Of a DNA stretch of 64,000 nt, positions 1 to 8,217 are shown one piece after another. The translations under genes were made by a program, and so were the position numbers. The notes beneath the pieces were generated by a model, which made no database searches, was not told where the DNA came from, and saw only the letters and a list, made by a program, of their open reading frames with translations. The stretch covers positions 95,411 through 159,410 of the forward strand of contig NZ_BOMN01000115.1 in the NCBI RefSeq assembly GCF_016862215.1. The letters run 5' to 3'. The stretch's first letter is position 1; each line of letters opens with the position of its first letter. The stretch is from Winogradskya humida (GTDB taxonomy: Bacteria; Actinomycetota; Actinomycetes; Mycobacteriales; Micromonosporaceae).

Positions 1-340
1 TCAGCGTCGCGTGAGTGCCGATCGACGCCCAGTCCACTTTCCCCACCGGCAGTCCGAGACCCAGGTAGTCGTTGACCGTCACGGCATCAAAATGCGCGGC
101 AGCGGCGTCGAGCATGTAGGGCGCCGCAGGTCCGGGCCGCGTCACGGCGGCGGGATAGAAGAGACTCACCATGAGCTCGCGGTCCTGCCGCCCGCGATCG
201 ATCAGGTGCAGCGTCGTCTCACCCACGCGATAGGGCCCGGTGGGTGCCGGCAGTGACACCAGGGCCTCGGCCTGTGCGGGAATGCCCACGGCCAGCATCG
301 CCGCTACGACCACGGCGGCAAGCGTTTTCCGATATCTCAT
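1..340 (-). CDS. Secreted alpha/beta hydrolase, N-terminal part (runs off the window edge)
   Basis: Reading leftward from an ATG at 340 gives 113 uninterrupted codons before the window ends. The start (MRYRKTLAAVVVAAMLAVG) is a Sec signal peptide with a likely cleavage after AQA near residue 24. The mature part begins LPAPTGPYRVGETTLHLID and continues RELMVSLFYPA, the opening beta strands typical of secreted lipases of the platelet-activating-factor acetylhydrolase / chlorophyllase type. The catalytic Ser, Asp and His would lie outside the window, so activity cannot be judged. The family call is by pattern only; secretion is clearer than substrate. Confidence 0.7.
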   Translation of the reverse strand, partial: MRYRKTLAAVVVAAMLAVGIPAQAEALVSLPAPTGPYRVGETTLHLIDRGRQDRELMVSLFYPAAVTRPGPAAPYMLDAAAAHFDAVTVNDYLGLGLPVGKVDWASIGTHATL

Positions 341-377
341 AACGGGCGACGCTAAGAGTCAGGTGCCGCCCGGTGCG

Positions 378-439
378 TACCCCCGGAGAGCCATCTTTCC
401 CGTAGCTCTCCGGGGGTAGACCTGTAGCTCTCCGGGGGT
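378..439. repeat. Inverted plus direct 14-16 bp repeats, terminator-like
   Basis: TACCCCCGGAGAGC at 378-391 is followed after 13 bases by its exact reverse complement at 405-418. The 16-base word GTAGCTCTCCGGGGGT then occurs twice in direct orientation (402-417 and 424-439). The hairpin lies just past the stop of the small minus-strand gene ending at 452 and upstream of the hydrolase start at 340. It can act as a factor-independent terminator without a U-tract, or as an operator for the hydrolase. Confidence 0.6.
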
Positions 440-451
440 GGATACGCCGGG

Positions 452-631
452 TCAGCTGCTGATCGCGCTGGTGATGGCGGCGTTGGTGTTGCCGCGGCTC
501 ACCGCCCGGTCGCCCGCCCGGCGGGCCTGCTCCGGGGTCGCGCCGCCGGCCGCGGCCTTCAGCGTGGCATCACGCCGGACCTCGTCGAGTCGTGCCTGTC
601 GCTTGCTGCGTAGCTTGCTCCAGATGGACAT
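452..631 (-). CDS. Small basic hypothetical protein (59 aa)
   Basis: The ATG at 631 opens a 59-residue frame that begins MSIWSKLRSKRQARLDEVRR and ends in an Ala/Ser-rich tail. It is strongly basic at the N-terminus, helical in appearance and has no signal peptide or membrane segment. No clear Shine-Dalgarno sequence is visible. A terminator-like hairpin follows the stop, which favours a real transcription unit. I do not recognise the family. A longer in-frame extension upstream is possible but has non-coding-like composition. Confidence 0.45.
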   Translation of the reverse strand: MSIWSKLRSKRQARLDEVRRDATLKAAAGGATPEQARRAGDRAVSRGNTNAAITSAISS

Positions 632-666
632 CACTGCGACGTTCCCGGAGTGATCATCGGTAAACC

Positions 667-756
667 TCAGAGGAGTCGCACGAGGGCGGCCGTCGCGGGA
701 TCCCGCGGATCGGCCTCGGCACGCAGCGCGGCGGCCGTCTGCGCGGCGCCGCTCAT
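667..756 (-). CDS. Possible 29-aa leaderless small ORF
   Basis: A short frame from the ATG at 756 encodes MSGAAQTAAALRAEADP and ends VRLL. On the same strand a TANNNT-type -10 hexamer (TACGCT, complement of 764-769) lies seven bases before the start, the spacing expected of a leaderless actinobacterial transcript. It sits 35 bases upstream of the 59-aa gene on the same strand. Such a short frame can arise by chance; it is listed because of the promoter spacing. Confidence 0.22.
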   Translation of the reverse strand: MSGAAQTAAALRAEADPRDPATAALVRLL

Positions 757-819
757 ACGGCCCAGCGTAGCCCTGTCGGGGTGCTGGCTGGCCGGGGTGC
801 GGCCGGGCACCGTCAGGGC

Positions 820-1629
820 ATGAAAACATGGTTCATCACGGGTGCTTCCCGCGGCTTCGGGCACGTCTGGGCCCGGGCGGCCCTCGATCGCGGCGACCGG
901 GTCGCCGCAACGGCACGAAACCCCCGGGACCTTCAGGACCTGAGCGATGGGTACGGCGACCGCGTCCTGCCCCTGACCCTGGACGTGACGGACCGCCCGG
1001 CGGTGTTCGCGGCGGTGGCGTCGGCCGTGGCGGCGTTCGGCGGGCTGGACGTCGTGGTCAACAACGCGGGTTACGGGTTGTTCGGCATGGTCGAGGAGGT
1101 GACCGAGGAGCAGGCCCGCGCGCAGATGGAGACCAACTTCTTCGGTGCTCTCTGGGTGACCCAGGCCGTGCTGCCGGTGCTGCGCGGGCAGGGCCGCGGG
1201 CACATCCTGCAGGTGTCGAGCATCGGTGGCATCGGCGCCTTCCCGACGCTCGGGCTCTACAACGCGTCGAAGTGGGCGCTGGAGGGGCTCAGCGAGGCGG
1301 TGGCCGCGGAGCTTGCCCCGCTGGGCCCGAAGGTGACGATCGTCGAACCGGGCCCGTTCGGCACCGACTGGTCCGGCGGATCGGCCGTGCACGGCGAGCC
1401 GATCGCGGCCTACGAGCCGGTGCGTGAGGCACGCCGGGCCGGTGCCGCTGCCCGTACGCCGGCCGGCCCGGAGGTGACCGCGAAGGTGATTCTTCAGCTC
1501 GTCGACGCCGAGGAGCCGCCGCTGCGGTTGTTCGTCGGCCCGTACCCGTACGCGGTCGCGGAGAAGTTGTACCGCGACCGGCTGGCCACCTGGAACGACT
1601 GGCGATGGCTGGCCGAACAGGCGGGGTGA
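820..1629 (+). CDS. Short-chain dehydrogenase/reductase
   Basis: This is a 269-residue classical SDR acting in the cytosol with NAD(P)H. The nucleotide-binding motif TGASRGFG is at 7-14, NNAG at 81-84, the catalytic Ser at 133/134 and the YNASK motif gives Tyr147 and Lys151, so the active site is complete. Length is usual for the family. The ATG at 820 is preferred because the Rossmann strand starts five residues later; an upstream in-frame GTG would add an unlikely arginine-rich tail. It stands alone and converges on the minus-strand catabolic operon. Substrate cannot be read from the sequence. Confidence 0.88.
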   Translation: MKTWFITGASRGFGHVWARAALDRGDRVAATARNPRDLQDLSDGYGDRVLPLTLDVTDRPAVFAAVASAVAAFGGLDVVVNNAGYGLFGMVEEVTEEQARAQMETNFFGALWVTQAVLPVLRGQGRGHILQVSSIGGIGAFPTLGLYNASKWALEGLSEAVAAELAPLGPKVTIVEPGPFGTDWSGGSAVHGEPIAAYEPVREARRAGAAARTPAGPEVTAKVILQLVDAEEPPLRLFVGPYPYAVAEKLYRDRLATWNDWRWLAEQAG

Positions 1630-1665
1630 AAGGGCAGGCGGGGTGAGAAAGGGCAGGCGGGATGA
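1618..1665. repeat. Three short direct repeats at a convergent gene end
   Basis: The 12-base word CAGGCGGGGTGA occurs at 1618-1629 and 1635-1646, with a one-base variant at 1654-1665. The first copy contains the stop codon of the SDR gene. It looks like small tandem slippage between two convergent genes; no hairpin is obvious. Confidence 0.5.
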
Positions 1666-2907
1666 TCAGCGCAGGCGGAAGAGGACTTCGCCGGCGTCGG
1701 GGACGACGAGGGTGTCCGGGTCGGCGGTGAACGCGGCGATGTCGATGGTGGCGGGGTCGCGGTAGCCGAGGTTGGCTGCTCGGCAGACCGCTGAAGGGAT
1801 GGCGGTGGCGAGGGTGACCTGGACTCGGAGGTGTTCCTCGCCGGTGGCCGGGTCGTACGTGCCGGCGCCGCGCAGGTGGGTGGAGTGGGCGAGCACTCCC
1901 CAGTGGACGTGCTTGAACGTGTCCCACTGTTTCACGAAGTAGTCGCGGCAGTGGTAGCCGATCTCGTGGATCTGGGGGTGGCTGGTGGCGATCTCGCGGA
2001 TGTGCGGGGCGTAGAGGATGACCTCGCCACCGTCCGCCACGATCGGTTCGACCTTGTAGAAGCCCTTCGCGCCGGTCCAGATCTCGTCGTACATCGCGGG
2101 GATCAGGGACAGCACGCGGCGTACGGGGGCGTCGAGATAGGTGACGTGGGTGGCGGCGCTGACCTCGGCGGCGCTCGCCCAGGAGGACAGGCAGCCGCCG
2201 AACGAGACGGAGTGCAGGCCTCCTCCGGTGGCGGTGACCACGCTGAGGGCGTACTTCTCGGCGGGGATGAGGGCGGCGCCGTCGTTGATGAGGGCGCGGA
2301 CCGGGGTGAGGCCGGTCGTGCCGATGATCTCGGCGGAGGTGATCAGCGCGCCGAGCCAGTGCGATACGTCGATGATCGTCTGACCGCCGACGCCGGGGAA
2401 GAAGTACTTGTTGCCGCCGGACATGCCGACCACCTCGTGCGGCAGGACCGGGCCGACGACCAGGGCGATGTCGTGGTCGAGGACCGCGCGGTTGAGCAGC
2501 ACCTCGACGTCGCCGCTCATCCGGCCCTCGGAGAGCTCCTCGATCCGCGCGCCGGGGATGGTTCCGAGGTTGGCGAACGTCGACGGTTTCCACCACTCGT
2601 GGTTGATCACCTCGGTGCCGGGGAGCGGTGTCCCCAGGTGGGCATCGAGCTCTGCGCCGGTCATCGGGCGATGGGTGCCGAGCGCGATCAGGATCGTCAG
2701 CCGCGACACCCGGCCGTGCAGGGCCCGGTGCACGGCCCGGATCAGGAGCGGGAGCGGACAGGTACGCGTGGCGTCCGGCACGAGCACGCACACGCTCCGC
2801 CCGTCAAGATCCAGCCCGCCCAGCTGCTCGACGACGAAGCCGGTGACCTCGTCGTCGGTGAGGATGCGGTCAGGGCCGCCCAGTCGCTTGGATGAAGCCG
2901 GCCTCAT
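1666..2907 (-). CDS. LarA-family nickel-pincer racemase/epimerase
   Basis: This 413-residue protein matches the lactate racemase (LarA) superfamily, whose members racemise or epimerise 2-hydroxy acids with a tethered nickel-pincer nucleotide (NPN). The substrate-side motif DATR is at 45-48 and the catalytic histidines are His79 (ALGTHRP) and His157 (LPHE). Lys167 (GGNKYFFPG) would hold the cofactor and His183 (DVSHW) would ligate nickel. The His-Lys-His spacings of 10 and 16 equal those of the Lactobacillus enzyme (174, 184, 200), so the cofactor site is intact. It is the last gene of an eight-gene operon, starting inside the stop of the TIM-barrel gene (ATGA, 2904-2907). The context points to a sugar acid rather than lactate; a mannonate/gluconate 2-epimerase role is an inference. 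Confidence 0.88.
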   Translation of the reverse strand: MRPASSKRLGGPDRILTDDEVTGFVVEQLGGLDLDGRSVCVLVPDATRTCPLPLLIRAVHRALHGRVSRLTILIALGTHRPMTGAELDAHLGTPLPGTEVINHEWWKPSTFANLGTIPGARIEELSEGRMSGDVEVLLNRAVLDHDIALVVGPVLPHEVVGMSGGNKYFFPGVGGQTIIDVSHWLGALITSAEIIGTTGLTPVRALINDGAALIPAEKYALSVVTATGGGLHSVSFGGCLSSWASAAEVSAATHVTYLDAPVRRVLSLIPAMYDEIWTGAKGFYKVEPIVADGGEVILYAPHIREIATSHPQIHEIGYHCRDYFVKQWDTFKHVHWGVLAHSTHLRGAGTYDPATGEEHLRVQVTLATAIPSAVCRAANLGYRDPATIDIAAFTADPDTLVVPDAGEVLFRLR

Positions 2908-3755
2908 GACGCTGTCCACTGCTGGGCCCAGGCGAACGACATGCGGTGGGACTCCTTCTTCGACGCGACGCTGGGCTCGTCGACCTCGATCATGTAGTCG
3001 CCGTCGTAGCCCGCCGGGATCGCGGCCAGCACGGCGTCGAAGTCGACCACGCCGAGACCCGGTTCGGCCCAGAGTCGTTTGCTGTCGGTCGCTTCACGGT
3101 ACGACAGGTCGCGCCGATCGAGCAGGTCGGCGAAGCAGTCCTTGAGGTGGATCCCGCCGAGCCGGTCGGCGTACCGCGTGATGAACGCCGCCGGGTCGAT
3201 GCCCGCCCAGCGCAGATGCCCGGTGTCCGGTCCGACGCCGATCACGTCCGGGCCGAGGTCGTCGAGCAGCTTCGTGATCTCGTGCTCGGTCTCGAAGACG
3301 CCGCCGACGTGCGAGTGGTGCAGCGGTCGCAGCCCCTCGGCGGCGAGCACCCGGCTGACCTGCCCGCAGGCGTCGATCGCCCGATCGAGCCGGCCCGCGT
3401 CGAAGCCGGTGCCCACGGCCGGTGCGGCGAGGCGTTCCGGGCGGCCCATCGAGGAGACCATCGTGCGGTCGAGACCCAGCGCGACCTGGACGGCGGCGAA
3501 CCGTCTGGCCCGCTCGATCTCGTCGGCGAGCACCACGGTCTCGTCGAACGGGGAGTTGAACAGGCTCAGGGCCGGGCTCAGGCCGTACCCTGCGATCCAG
3601 TTCTGGTATTGATCTGCGGTCATGTCCTCGGGCACGTCCGCCTTGACCGCCGTGAAGCCGATCTCCTGGAAGTCGGCGAACGCCTCGGCGAGGACCTCGC
3701 GGGTCTTGCCCGCCGAAGCCCAGTAGGGGATGGGGTTCGCGGCGATGCGTCTCAT
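2904..3755 (-). CDS. Xylose-isomerase-like TIM-barrel protein
   Basis: The 283-residue protein belongs to the sugar phosphate isomerase/epimerase (AP endonuclease 2) TIM-barrel family. It begins MRRIAANPIPYW and has the family's metal-site strands: HHSHVGG in the middle, GPDTGH, GIHLKD and YDGDYMIEVDEP near the C-terminus. The acidic and His residues of a divalent metal site are present. Members act as isomerases, epimerases, dehydratases or lyases on sugars and inositols, so the exact reaction is open. It overlaps both neighbours by four bases (ATGA), implying translational coupling with the oxidoreductase upstream and LarA downstream. Confidence 0.82.
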   Translation of the reverse strand: MRRIAANPIPYWASAGKTREVLAEAFADFQEIGFTAVKADVPEDMTADQYQNWIAGYGLSPALSLFNSPFDETVVLADEIERARRFAAVQVALGLDRTMVSSMGRPERLAAPAVGTGFDAGRLDRAIDACGQVSRVLAAEGLRPLHHSHVGGVFETEHEITKLLDDLGPDVIGVGPDTGHLRWAGIDPAAFITRYADRLGGIHLKDCFADLLDRRDLSYREATDSKRLWAEPGLGVVDFDAVLAAIPAGYDGDYMIEVDEPSVASKKESHRMSFAWAQQWTAS

Positions 3756-4792
3756 GACAGGGTCACCGGGCGGCCGGTGCGCGCCGACTCGTAGGCCCCC
3801 GCGATGACCCCGATCGACTGCCGGTTGGTCTCCAGGTCGACGCGTAGCTTCTCGGTGCCCGCCAGCGCCCCGAGGAAGTTGAGATACTGGCGCTGATGGG
3901 TGTCACCGAGCCCCACGCTGCCAGAAACAGATGAGGTCATGCGCGTGCCGCCCATCAGCACCTCCGAGGGGACAGTTCCGGCAGGCGTCGAGTGAAAGAA
4001 CGCCATCTGATCGTTGTCGATCACCGCGGAGCCTCGATCGCCGTGGACCTGCAGGCGGGCGCTCAGCCCCGGGTACGCCGACGTGGTCGCGTGCAGCACC
4101 CCGAGCGCCCCCGACGCGAACCGCACCACCCCGACCGCGACGTCCTCCACCTCGATGCGTTCGTGGGCCAGGGTCCCGGTGTACGCGAACACCTCCACGG
4201 GTCGCCCGAGCGCGGCGATGAGCAGGTCGACGGTGTGCACCCCCTGGTTCATCAGCGCGCCGCCGCCGTCGAGGTCCCACGTCCCACGCCAGTCCCCGGA
4301 GTCGTAGTAGCTCTGCCCGCGCCACCAGTCGATCGCCGCGATGCCCGACGTGAGCCGCCCGAACTCGCCGCGCTCGATCGCCGCCAGGGTCTGCTCCGTC
4401 GCCGGGTCGAAGCGGTGCTGCGAGATCACCGTGACGAGGGTGCCGGCCCGCTGCCGGGCCGCGATGATCTCGTCGGTACGCGCGACCGTGATCTCCGCCG
4501 GCTTCTCCAGGATCACGTGCTTGCCCGCGTTCAGCGCCTCGATCGCGACCTCGCCGTGCCTGCCGGTCGGCGTGCAGACCACCACGACGTCGACGTCCTC
4601 GGCGGACAGGGCCGCGCCCAGGGACGGGTACGGGCGGCCGCCGTGGTCGGCGGTCAGCCGCTCCGCGCGTACTGAGTCGACGTCGGCGACCGCGACCAGC
4701 TCGATGCGATCGCTGAGCGCCTGAATGACCGACCCGTGGTGTTTGCCGATCACCCCCGCGCCGACCAGGGCGAACTTCGTCTTCGGGGTCAC
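3752..4792 (-). CDS. Gfo/Idh/MocA-family oxidoreductase (first of two)
   Basis: This is a 346-residue NAD(P)-dependent sugar dehydrogenase. A Rossmann domain starts with GAGVIG at 11-16 and ends around the signature EKP at 96-98. The C-terminal alpha/beta substrate domain carries GGGALMNQGVHTVDLL, the segment that supplies the catalytic His in this family. Family members oxidise or reduce sugar hydroxyls, often making 3-keto sugars that a TIM-barrel partner then processes. The gene is coupled on both sides by four-base overlaps, within a run where oxidoreductase and TIM-barrel genes alternate. The substrate is not evident. Confidence 0.88.
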   Translation of the reverse strand: MTPKTKFALVGAGVIGKHHGSVIQALSDRIELVAVADVDSVRAERLTADHGGRPYPSLGAALSAEDVDVVVVCTPTGRHGEVAIEALNAGKHVILEKPAEITVARTDEIIAARQRAGTLVTVISQHRFDPATEQTLAAIERGEFGRLTSGIAAIDWWRGQSYYDSGDWRGTWDLDGGGALMNQGVHTVDLLIAALGRPVEVFAYTGTLAHERIEVEDVAVGVVRFASGALGVLHATTSAYPGLSARLQVHGDRGSAVIDNDQMAFFHSTPAGTVPSEVLMGGTRMTSSVSGSVGLGDTHQRQYLNFLGALAGTEKLRVDLETNRQSIGVIAGAYESARTGRPVTLS

Positions 4793-5616
4793 TGGAACTC
4801 GATCTCCTCGGCTGTCAGCAGGTCGGTGAACGACTGCCAGGCGGTGCGGAACAGGTCCGGTCCGGAGAAACCGCCGGTGGTGTGGCCGGCGGCCAGGTGC
4901 GGTTCGAGGGAGAAGAATCCGTCGAACCCGTCGTGGTGAAGCGCCCGCATCGTCGCGGCCACCTCACCGTCGCCCTGCCCGGCCGGCACCACCGTGCCGT
5001 CGACGGCGAAGGCGTCCTTGATCTGTACGTACTCCACGTGCGGCCGCAGCATCGCGTACCCGTCGGTGTAGGGCCGGACCCCGACCTGGACGAAGTTCGC
5101 CGGGTCCCAGGCCAGCCGCAGGTACGGCGAGTCCACCGAGCGGACCAGGTCGAGGCAGCGTTCCGGCACGTCGCCGTAGATCTCCTTCTCGTTCTCGTGC
5201 AGCAGGATCAGGTCGGACTCCTCGGCTACGCGGGTCAGGGCGCGCATCCGGTCGATCACCTCACCGCGGTGCTCGGCGGGGTCGGCGCCGGGTGGCAGGA
5301 AGAACGAGAAGATCCGGATGTACGGCGCGCCGAGCAGGTGGGCCACCTCGGCGGCGTGGCGCATGCGGTCGAGGTGCGGCGCGAAGTCCTTGCGTACGCC
5401 TATCTTCCCGATCGGCGAGCCGATGCTGGACACCTGGAGCCCGTACCGTGCGAGGGTTTTCTTGACGGTGTCGAGTTGCTCGGGGGAGAGGTCGAGGATG
5501 TTGATGTCCCAGGCGCTGCGCACCTCGGCGAACGTGAGGCCGAGCCCCGCGGCGACCTCGCACTGCTCGGTGAAGTCGGGGGAGATCTCGTCGATGAAAC
5601 CGGACAGCGTCCACAT
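4789..5616 (-). CDS. Xylose-isomerase-like TIM-barrel protein (second)
   Basis: The 275-residue frame from the ATG at 5616 begins MWTLSGFIDEISPDFTEQ and carries the sugar isomerase/epimerase barrel motifs LLHENEKEIYG, LRLAWDPANF, YVQIKD and FDGFFSLEPHL, which supply Glu, Asp, His and Glu metal ligands. An upstream in-frame start would run into the preceding gene; the chosen start shares the A of its TGA stop (TGATG at 5618-5614). It differs clearly from the other TIM-barrel protein of the operon, so the two pairs are not simple recent duplicates. A role in isomerising or cleaving an oxidised sugar is inferred from context. Confidence 0.84.
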   Translation of the reverse strand: MWTLSGFIDEISPDFTEQCEVAAGLGLTFAEVRSAWDINILDLSPEQLDTVKKTLARYGLQVSSIGSPIGKIGVRKDFAPHLDRMRHAAEVAHLLGAPYIRIFSFFLPPGADPAEHRGEVIDRMRALTRVAEESDLILLHENEKEIYGDVPERCLDLVRSVDSPYLRLAWDPANFVQVGVRPYTDGYAMLRPHVEYVQIKDAFAVDGTVVPAGQGDGEVAATMRALHHDGFDGFFSLEPHLAAGHTTGGFSGPDLFRTAWQSFTDLLTAEEIEFQ

Positions 5617-6494
5617 CAGTAGAGCCCTTCGATGAGCCGTTGTGCTTTCAACGCCTCCTGCGGGCCGATCCAGAACGGCTCCGGATCGCTCAGGCGGCGG
5701 TAGAAGTCGGCGATGAGCAGCTGGTGGGAGGCGCCCCAATAGCTACGCCCGCCGCCGCTCGCCGCCTGCTCGGCGATGACCTCGGTCCGCCCGTCCGCCC
5801 ACGTGACGGTCAGGTCGCCGCGGATCAGCAGGGTGGCCCGCTCGGCGACGATCTCGATCGTGACCGGGGCGTCGGTGGCGTTGGCGAGCGTCGCGAAGAA
5901 CGTGCTGCGGGCGCCGCCGGCGTGGTCGAGGATCAGGTGCGCGGTGTCCTCCACGTCGACGCCGGGGATGGCGAGGTAGCCGGCGGTCCGCCCGCGTGCC
6001 CGGGTGACGTCGCCGACCAGCCAGAGCAGCAGGTCCAGGGTGTGGATCGCCTGGTTGATCAGCACTCCGCCGCCGCTGCGTCTACGCTGCCCACGCCACG
6101 GACGGGCCCGGTAGTACGCCTCGTCGCGGTGCCACAGCACGGACGCCGACGCACCCCGGACCGCGCCGACCTTCCCCGAGGCGATCAGGTCATGAGCCGC
6201 CATCGAGGTCGGGTTGTAGCGGTTCTGCAGGCACACCCCGATCTTCCTGCCGGGGTACGCGCCGACCAGCTGCTCCGCCTCCGCGACGGTGTGCGCGACC
6301 GGCTTTTCGAGCAGAACGTGCGCGCCACTGCGAAGAGCTTTGAGAGCGACGGGTACGTGCTGGTCGTGCGGCGTACACACATGCACCACGTCCGGTTGGT
6401 CGCCGGCGTCGACCAGCTCGACGCCCAACTGGGAGATCGCCGCGAGATGCACCACCGACACGTCGCCGCGGCCGATCACCGCCACCCGGGTCAC
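5616..6494 (-). CDS. Gfo/Idh/MocA-family oxidoreductase (second)
   Basis: The 292-residue protein starts at a GTG at 6494 (VTRVAVIGRGDVSVVHL), overlapping the stop of the permease gene by four bases. It has the family's EKP signature (LLEKPVAHTV), a reduced Rossmann glycine motif (GRGDVS instead of GxGxxG) and GGGVLINQAIHTLDLLLW in the substrate domain. It is about 50 residues shorter than usual. The loss lies between beta-2 and the CTP segment of the N-terminal domain, and the catalytic half is complete. The short, altered nucleotide-binding end makes cofactor binding worth testing. Confidence 0.8.
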   Translation of the reverse strand: MTRVAVIGRGDVSVVHLAAISQLGVELVDAGDQPDVVHVCTPHDQHVPVALKALRSGAHVLLEKPVAHTVAEAEQLVGAYPGRKIGVCLQNRYNPTSMAAHDLIASGKVGAVRGASASVLWHRDEAYYRARPWRGQRRRSGGGVLINQAIHTLDLLLWLVGDVTRARGRTAGYLAIPGVDVEDTAHLILDHAGGARSTFFATLANATDAPVTIEIVAERATLLIRGDLTVTWADGRTEVIAEQAASGGGRSYWGASHQLLIADFYRRLSDPEPFWIGPQEALKAQRLIEGLY

Positions 6495-7354
6495 TTCACG
6501 CCGCCCGTGGTCAGCCCGCCCACCAGATAGCGCTGGAACACCAGGTAGAGCACGACCACCGGGACCGCGCAGATCAGTGCGGCGGCCATCATCTGCGAGT
6601 ACACCGGGACCGCTCCGCCCTCCTGCGAGGAACCGAAGACCTGCAGCGCCACGGCCGCGGTGTGCGTGTCGGGCCGGGTCAGCACCGACGCGAACAGCAC
6701 GTCGTTCCAGCCGAGCAGGAACGCGAAGATCCCGGCGACCACGATCGCCGGCAGGCTCAGCGGGAAGATGATGCGGCGCAGGATGACCAGCGTGGACGCG
6801 CCGTCGGTGCGGGCCGCCTCCTCCAGCTCGCGGGGCAGCCCGCGCAGATAGGTCACCATCACCCAGGTGGAGAACGGCAACGCGAACGTCAGGTACGCCA
6901 CGAACAGCCCCCACCGGGTGCCGATCACGGTCAGCCCCAGATAGTTGCCGGCCGACGAGAACATCACGAACACCGGCAGCAGCATCAGCGTGCCCGGGAT
7001 GCTCTGCAACCCGACCAGGCCCCGCAGGATCGTCAGCCGGCCCGTGAACGTGTAGCGGACCAGGACGTACGCCGTGGTCGTCCCGAGCAGCGCCGACGCG
7101 ACCGCGGTCAGCGCGCACACGATCAGGCTGTTGACGATGCCGGTGAGCAGATCGGCCGTCGTCCAGACCCTGGTGTAGCTGTCCAGGCTGAACGAGCTCG
7201 GCCAGAACTCCCCGGACGCCACACCGACATCGCTGTTGAGCGAGGCCAGCACGATGTAGAGGATCGGCGCCAGCACGATCGCGCACAGCACCGCGGTCAG
7301 CGTGACGATCAACGGCCGGGGGAGCAGCCGGGTGGCTTCCGCCGAGGCGCTCAT
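6491..7354 (-). CDS. ABC sugar transporter permease, MalG type
   Basis: The 287-residue inner-membrane permease begins MSASAEATRLLPRPLIVTL and has about six hydrophobic segments. Near its C-terminal third is the EAA loop (LPRELEEAARTDGASTLVILRRIIFPLSLPAI) that docks the ATPase. It ends VFQRYLVGGLTTGGVK, as MalG-type subunits of carbohydrate importers do. It starts within the stop of the MalF-type gene (ATGA, 7351-7354). No ATPase gene is in the operon, so a shared multi-sugar ATPase encoded elsewhere is expected, as is common in actinomycetes. Confidence 0.9.
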   Translation of the reverse strand: MSASAEATRLLPRPLIVTLTAVLCAIVLAPILYIVLASLNSDVGVASGEFWPSSFSLDSYTRVWTTADLLTGIVNSLIVCALTAVASALLGTTTAYVLVRYTFTGRLTILRGLVGLQSIPGTLMLLPVFVMFSSAGNYLGLTVIGTRWGLFVAYLTFALPFSTWVMVTYLRGLPRELEEAARTDGASTLVILRRIIFPLSLPAIVVAGIFAFLLGWNDVLFASVLTRPDTHTAAVALQVFGSSQEGGAVPVYSQMMAAALICAVPVVVLYLVFQRYLVGGLTTGGVK

Positions 7355-8217
7355 CGGCGGCCTCCTTCCTCGTGGACGTCCAGGCGTACGGCGCGCAGAT
7401 AGGCGAAGAGCGGAATCGCGATGATGATCAGTGACACGACGGCCATCGCCGCGCTCAGCCCGAACCGCAGACTCTGGAAACTGGTGACGTAGACCAGCAT
7501 CGGCATCACGTTGACGTCGTCCGGCGCGGGTGCCCCGAACAGCACGAACGGCAGCGTGAAATTGTTGATGTGGTTGAGCGTGGCGAGCAGGCAGGCCAGC
7601 AGCACCGGGCCGCGCAGATACGGCAGCACCACCCGGGTCAGCTTCGGCCACCACGTCGCGCCGTCGACCGCCGACGCCTCGTGCACCTCGTGGTCGACCG
7701 ACTGCAGCGCGGCGAGCGCCATCAGGTAGATGAACGGCCACGCCGCCCAGATCTCCACCAGGATCAGCGCCCAGTACGACCGTGGCCCGCTCAGCCACAG
7801 CGAACCGTCCGCGCCGAGCCAGTTGTTCACCACCCCGTCGGGCTGCAACATGGTCCGCCAGACGGTGGCGACCACGAACGACGGCAGGACATACGGGATC
7901 AGGAAGACCGCACGGACCAGAGCGCGGCCACGGTACGCGTTCTGGGTGACCAGGGCGGCCGCTATGCCGATCGGGATCGTGGCGAGCGTGGACAGCACCG
8001 CGAACGACACGCTGATCCAGATGGAGTGCAGCAGCCCCGACCCCAGCGACTCCGTGTAGTTGCCGAGCCCGATGAACGGCGCCTGCACCCACCGGCGCAG
8101 CGTGTACTGGTCCAGGTCGATCGTCGAGATCCACCCCGCCAGGCCGAGCGGGAGCAGGATGACCAGGATCATCAGCGCCCCGCCCGGCGCGAGGAGCCAC
8201 AGCGGCCGCTGCCGCAT
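7351..8217 (-). CDS. ABC sugar transporter permease, MalF type
   Basis: The 288-residue permease starts MRQRPLWLLAPGGALM at an ATG whose A is shared with the TAA stop of the solute-binding protein gene. It has six predicted membrane spans. The EAA loop (ALQSVDHEVHEASAVDGATWWPKLTRVVLPYL) is near residue 180, ahead of its C-terminal spans. It pairs with the MalG-type subunit to form the channel of a CUT1-family carbohydrate importer for oligosaccharides or sugar acids. Confidence 0.9.
   Translation of the reverse strand: MRQRPLWLLAPGGALMILVILLPLGLAGWISTIDLDQYTLRRWVQAPFIGLGNYTESLGSGLLHSIWISVSFAVLSTLATIPIGIAAALVTQNAYRGRALVRAVFLIPYVLPSFVVATVWRTMLQPDGVVNNWLGADGSLWLSGPRSYWALILVEIWAAWPFIYLMALAALQSVDHEVHEASAVDGATWWPKLTRVVLPYLRGPVLLACLLATLNHINNFTLPFVLFGAPAPDDVNVMPMLVYVTSFQSLRFGLSAAMAVVSLIIIAIPLFAYLRAVRLDVHEEGGRR

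Noticed and set aside
1289..2791. Long Arg/Pro-rich minus-strand frame over the LarA gene and the SDR end
   Set aside because: It is a frame-shifted shadow of the LarA-family gene, and its composition (runs of Arg, Pro and His) is not protein-like.
5640..6530. Plus-strand open frame opposite the second oxidoreductase
   Set aside because: No motif and an Arg/Val/Asp-rich composition; the minus strand has a coherent Gfo/Idh/MocA protein.
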